64,000 nucleotides of DNA, from NCBI RefSeq assembly GCF_000499845.2, contig NC_023751.2, positions 34,408,309 to 34,472,308 on the forward strand, read 5' to 3'. The stretch is from Phaseolus vulgaris (taxonomy: Eukaryota; Streptophyta; Magnoliopsida; Fabales; Fabaceae). Every line of letters begins with the position of its first letter. The stretch's first letter is position 1. Position numbers and translations under genes: made by a program. This document shows positions 59,221 through 64,000 of the stretch, piece after piece. The notes under the pieces are model-generated. The model saw only the letters and a list, made by a program, of their open reading frames with translations. It did no database searches and was not told where the DNA came from.

Positions 59221-59756
59221 CCTTTTTTTTCTCTTCATAACAACCTTTTGCGCTTTTTGTGACAAAAATAAATACTCTTATGGGAAACTAATTTCGAGAA
59301 CATAATCTTGGGAATCTATAGGCATTCCAGAATTTTGATCTAACATTCAAGTGTTCTGTAGATGTTCCAGAGAGGCTCATGCTACTGTAGTGCAGATGTT
59401 TTAGTATTGGCAGATGGTGTAGCTAGAGTGGAAGCTTTGGGTGGTCGTGTGGTTTGAATTTTTAATGAAGGACTGTGGTTGGTGTTAGCCTTTTTTTTCT
59501 CTTCATAACAACCTTTTGCGCTTTTTGTGACAAAAATAAATACTCTTATGGGAAACTAATTTCGAGAACATAATCTTGGGAATCTATAGGCATTCCAGAA
59601 TTTTGATCTAACATTCAAGTGTTCTGTAGATGTTCCAGAGAGGCTCATGCTACTGTAGTGCAGATGTTTTAGTATTGGCAGATGGTGTAGCTAGAGTGGA
59701 AGCTTTGGGTGGTCGTGTGGTTTGAATTTTTAATGAAGGACTGTGGTTGGTGTTAG
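59221..59756. repeat. Exact 268-bp tandem duplication
   Basis: 59221-59488 and 59489-59756 appear identical base for base, both starting CCTTTTTTTTCTCTTC and ending GGTTGGTGTTAG. Confidence 0.95.
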
Positions 59757-60559
59757 TTGTAGTTCTACAACGATGATACCGTGGATGGTGTCAGTATGGT
59801 GGGTCTTTGGGAGTGTATCTGAGCTCCCTGTACTGTGGTGAGCGTGTGAAGTCTTTTTTGAGAGTGGGGAAATACTGATTAATATTTTTTGGTAAGGGTG
59901 ACATGAATGTGCTATATGGATGCCGATAGATTGCATTATGCACTCTATGCATGGGTAAAAACGGGGTAGATGTAATTGGGTTCATTGTGGTAGTGGGATG
60001 ATGGTTACCCGGTATGAGTTATGTGATGAACAAGAAAAGTTGTCACCTCTGCACAATCTAATTTCAAAATTTATTTCATACATTTTGGAAACTAGAACCC
60101 AGAACATCTAAATAAAGGTCCAGAAGTTAGTTTCCGGTAGGTCCACCAACCTAAAAAAAATGTTTGAGCGCTAACACTTACAGCACGGCTTGGGACAAGG
60201 AGGCTGCCAGGGCAAAAGCGTAAGAGGGGGTGATATGGTAGATTGTGGGGATGTTGGAAATAATTAAAGGTGCAAATACCTGTCAATTATTCAATACTAA
60301 ATCTTCCATATTTTTTTGTCTGCTATACTTCTTGTAGCAATTAAAAGGCTATTGGTGGTGAAGAAATGTTTTTCAATTTTTTCCTGAAAACAAAAACGTT
60401 CCATTTTGATGAATCAATACAGTAATCAAAGAAACTAATTGTGATTTAAAATACTCTGCTCATTATAACGTCTAAAAATGGGACTCATAACTACTTTTCA
60501 TATAATATTCAAATAATTTTTTGTTTTAATATGAATTTTTTTGCTAAATACTCATATGT

Positions 60560-63360
60560 CAAGGATTCTCCACATGACATTGTGCATGTTCTGGTTGGCC
60601 AGAAGTTCATTCGTCATACTAAACATCAATTTACATTATGTAAGTTAAATATCAAAGTAAATTAAAAGGAGATGAATAATCATTTACACAATTTCTGAAT
60701 CCTAGATCTACTAAAAAAAAATACAAAAGAAGCATGATCCAGACTTAGGACAATCATCTACACCCACCCATGCTCACCAAAACTCTAAATAGATGTCTTA
60801 GAGACTTTCAACAAGCTCCAGGTGAAGAATCTTTGAGATTCTCCTCCAGGACCACCTCAAGAGTCCTCTCTCATCTCAGTGTCATCATCTGATATCTTAA
60901 TCAACATCTCTAAGTCTTCATTTGGATTACATCTTGTTTCTCCTTCTTTAAGTTGTCGTCCATCAAGTTTATTGTTGGTGGAGCCATTCTCCTGGTGCTT
61001 TCCCCAGCTAAGGTCAGATGGGATGATGGATGGACAATGGGTAACATGGTATCTGAAGGTTGGGTTGAGTAGGAGGTATAGTTTTTGAATTCTTCTAACA
61101 AAAGTTGGGTTCTATAGATGATGAGAAAGAAGAAGAGACAAGTTGATGATCTCGACTGGTGCACTAGTATGGTAGTATGTCTATGTTAGTTGAGTCAACT
61201 CGATAAAACATTTTATAAGTCTTAGGTCTGGCATGAGGATCATACAACAATACAATGTGGAATCGAAGGTGGCCAACAAAATTATTTTCATCCATGAAGT
61301 GCCATGTGTCCACCTGGCCTCAAAGGCACTAATCTGTGTGCGTATCCGAGGTAGTGAATCCACCATCTAACTCTAAAAAATGTTATGTGTGGAAAGAGTT
61401 TCTACTCCCAAGTCACAAACAAAAGACCTTTCAATTACGTACAAATCATATCATTCATTTCTAAAAGATCTAATCACAAATTTGCTTGTGTTAACTTATC
61501 ATATCTTGTGCCCATTGTTACTAGGACTTCTAGAACTCTCAAAACTCATTCATTAAGCTAGATGGTTGTTGAGAGTACACTATATCCTTGGTACTATGGT
61601 GGGTTCTCACAAACCGATGATGTCTTGTATCTACTGCCGTGGCTCTCAAGCTGCTATGTGATCTTTCATCACCACACCTGCCAAAGAAACCTTACAATCA
61701 TCTCTCAGGTTCTGATTGTGGTTATCCTTCGCTTTGAAGATTACTTCTTCATTGACATAATTCCCTTCATGGGATTAATCTTCTAGGATTTGTGGTATCC
61801 TTAGTTAAACAGTATCAGACAAAGGTTCGCCACAATGATTCCACAATACAAAGCCATTCCTCCCGCTGCAGATACTTCTGCCCAAATGGCCTTCTCTATC
61901 ATAGTAATTACATGACTGAAACCTTTGCATGCATGATCCTTTCCATCTTCATTCATTAAGTCTTATGAAATTTGTTTCTTTCTCAATGTTCATGCACAAT
62001 GTTCTTGAAATATATGCCTAAGGGTGTTTGAAGTTATTAAGTCTTTTAATAAGATTCACACTTTCATTTGGGATTATCATTTTGGAATGATAAAATATCA
62101 TTGGAAGACATTTTTATTGTTTCGAAAACTCAAGTATTGAGTCCATTCATTCTTACTTTCATACATATTTTGGGAATCCAATCCAATTCAAATTCGAGAT
62201 ATAATTACATGAATAAGGATATTTCATACACTTTAGCCCTTAGTTCTTCATTCATCAATGATTTTAAATATTATAACTATATATGATCATTCAATTGATT
62301 TCATAGACCTTTAGACATAATTCATTTTATGTAATCCATCAAACAAAGTCACAATCAATTTAAACATGATCTATTCACCTAATCAATCTGATAATTAGTT
62401 ATTCTGAGCAGATAAGGTTTTTGTCCTTTATTACTGCATTTAATCAATCACATGTGTATCAAATTTACTCAATGTAATCGATTATTATCTATGATAATCG
62501 ATTATTTACGCAAGATAATCAATTATATCTTAGGATAAATGATTATTTGCGCATTCATACTTGAAGTAAGTCTCAGAAGCATGAAATAAATGATTATTTA
62601 TTGAATATAATCAATTAACTTGTTATTCTTACCCTTCATTAATGTTTCTCAGTGACTCAAGAAAGCATACTCAAAGATAAATCATCCAATGTATCATAAC
62701 ATAATGGCACACTTTTTTTAAACATGAATATACACCAATTTCATTACAACTAAGTCAATATGTGATAAAACATTCAACTTGACCAAGAAGAAAAGGAAAA
62801 CTCCTCCATACCTTGGATTGTTGATTTCTAAGCTATCAAGCAGTTAGGGGTTCAAGAGTTGGTGCCAATGCTTTACAGAGAAACACATTAAAACTGAGAG
62901 ATTGGTTCAATTTAAGGATAACTAAAAGATATAGCTTTGAAGAATGTTAAAAACCATGGTTCAACCTCTCCTTTGTCCTTACCTTATCTCTATGAAGAAA
63001 GCTTCAAGATTGCAAGTGCTTGTTGTAGAAGGAGCAACAAAACCCTCTCTTCATCTACCTAATTCACGTTTTTGTTTCTGGTGCAAACAAGGAGCTTGAA
63101 ATGCCAAGGTTCCCCCTTTTGTAATGGCCATCAAACAATAGGAAAGTTTGGGTAAAAAATTGTGCCAATGGGCGTTTTGGTCAACTGAAGGTACAAGGGT
63201 GTGATTTGAATCAGACTGATGGCAAGGATACTTCATTGCATATACAAGAAATGCCCATTTGTTGCTAATTTGGGTTTTGCATTTCTTTACCAAAATTGGT
63301 TGAGCTAGATTAGGCAAAAAATGGATAATCTGCTTTTACCACAATTGGTAATTCTGTTGT
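60560..63360. other. Unidentified repeat-like insertion in the ALFIN-like intron
   Basis: Mixed composition, unlike the T-rich intron before it. At 62480-62640 a short motif, 'taatcgattatt' or variants, is repeated about six times at 20-60 bp spacing, as in some legume retrotransposon leaders. An 88-codon minus frame at 63317-63051 has no motif I know. The ends are not resolved. Confidence 0.35.
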
Positions 63361-64000
63361 AATTATCCTAGGAATCGGTGTTAATCACCTAGAACTTGGT
63401 ATGTCTACATTACCTCCACACACTGTAAATTTTACGTAGTTTGACATAATGTGGCGTAGGATCAAACAGTGTAATTTAATTGTACTGTAGTTGGTTTTCT
63501 AAGTTCATTGTCATTTCTGTTAAGTCCTAAACATTTCATAGAGTAACTATCACAAATAAACATTGCAGACAAACTAACTTGATATCTGCTTGAAATTAAT
63601 ATAGACAATTGCTAACATATACAGTTAACACTAATATTTATTTAATTATCAAATTGATATTTCTAGGTGTTACACACTTACTCTATTTGCTTTGTATTAT
63701 TTCTGAAATCCTAAATATTTTATACTTCTTCCACCAAGAGTGAAGACACCTCTTACGACAATGTATAACTGTTTTTAAGAATTTATTCAAATGCTACATA
63801 TTAAACATTAAACTGTATTATAAATTTATATAAAAGATAGTATTTTACAATTTTCTTTTTATATGCTTTGTTCCTTTTTCCAACTCTAGATAGGATCTGA
63901 ATTTAGTTGACAACCTTGTTTTGTGTATTTTTGTGACTTCCATATTCTTTTTGGAAGTATGTATGGGTTTGTGTAGAAGTTCCCCGTTCTGTTATATTTT

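Larger units (their letters stand above)
58599..64000 (+). other. Long second intron of the ALFIN-like gene (to window end)
   Basis: Begins GTTAGGGTTT. The first about 1.9 kb is T-rich as plant introns are. It then holds a 268-bp duplication and, from about 60560 to 63360, sequence of different composition that may be transposon derived. No coding exon was recognised. Confidence 0.6.

Noticed and set aside
61118..61140. Possible ALFIN-like exon 3 ('atgagaaagaagaagag')
   Set aside because: Does not continue into the conserved segment expected after the exon 2 junction.
60910..61164. 84-codon minus frame, possible gag fragment
   Set aside because: No zinc knuckle or other gag hallmark that I can identify.

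Overview
This is plant nuclear DNA, very AT-rich, with interrupted genes using GT-AG introns and many retrotransposons. The genes (ATL-type RING-H2, ESCRT-III VPS2, BREVIS RADIX-like, ALFIN-like) occur only together in land plants. The dispersed repeats, above all one reading 'ggtttgcacccacttatata ... tctccaaca', resemble sequences I remember from legumes. Fabaceae, perhaps a bean or cowpea relative, is therefore my inference rather than a proof.

Layout. Positions 1-6801 hold the 3' part of a Ty3/gypsy element of Tat type: RNase H, integrase, a 64-bp tandem repeat, an intron-containing antisense ORF and the 3' LTR. A foreign solo LTR with a perfect 5-bp target duplication is nested inside its pol. 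Positions 9331-12847 hold a Ty1/copia element on the minus strand whose reverse transcriptase and RNase H have been deleted. An intronless ATL RING-H2 ubiquitin ligase gene follows at 15190-15714. From 15.7 to 28 kb there is gene-free AT-rich DNA with MITEs and LTR relics. Positions 28144-32708 are a five-exon VPS2.1 (CHMP2) gene on the minus strand, whose long second intron holds an old copia relic and an interstitial telomere repeat. Positions 36581-42375 are a four-exon BRXL4-like gene on the minus strand. Positions 46380-52865 hold a nearly complete copia element on the minus strand with a perfect target duplication and two in-frame stops. Positions 58379-58598 are the first two exons of an ALFIN-like PHD gene on the plus strand; the rest lies beyond the window because its second intron exceeds 5.4 kb. 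That intron contains an exact 268-bp tandem duplication.

The four host genes belong to unrelated processes: ubiquitin ligation, endosomal sorting, root and vascular growth signalling, and chromatin reading. I see no operon-like or functional cluster. The most interesting material is in the mobile DNA: the antisense gene and hairpin satellite seed of the Tat element, the RT-less copia, a small two-ended repeat family present in three places, four same-oriented copies of a short LTR-like repeat around the BRXL4 and VPS2.1 genes, and a strong transition bias between LTR pairs. I found no clear case of a wholly new biological system. The antisense ORF plus hairpin-array module is the nearest candidate for study.
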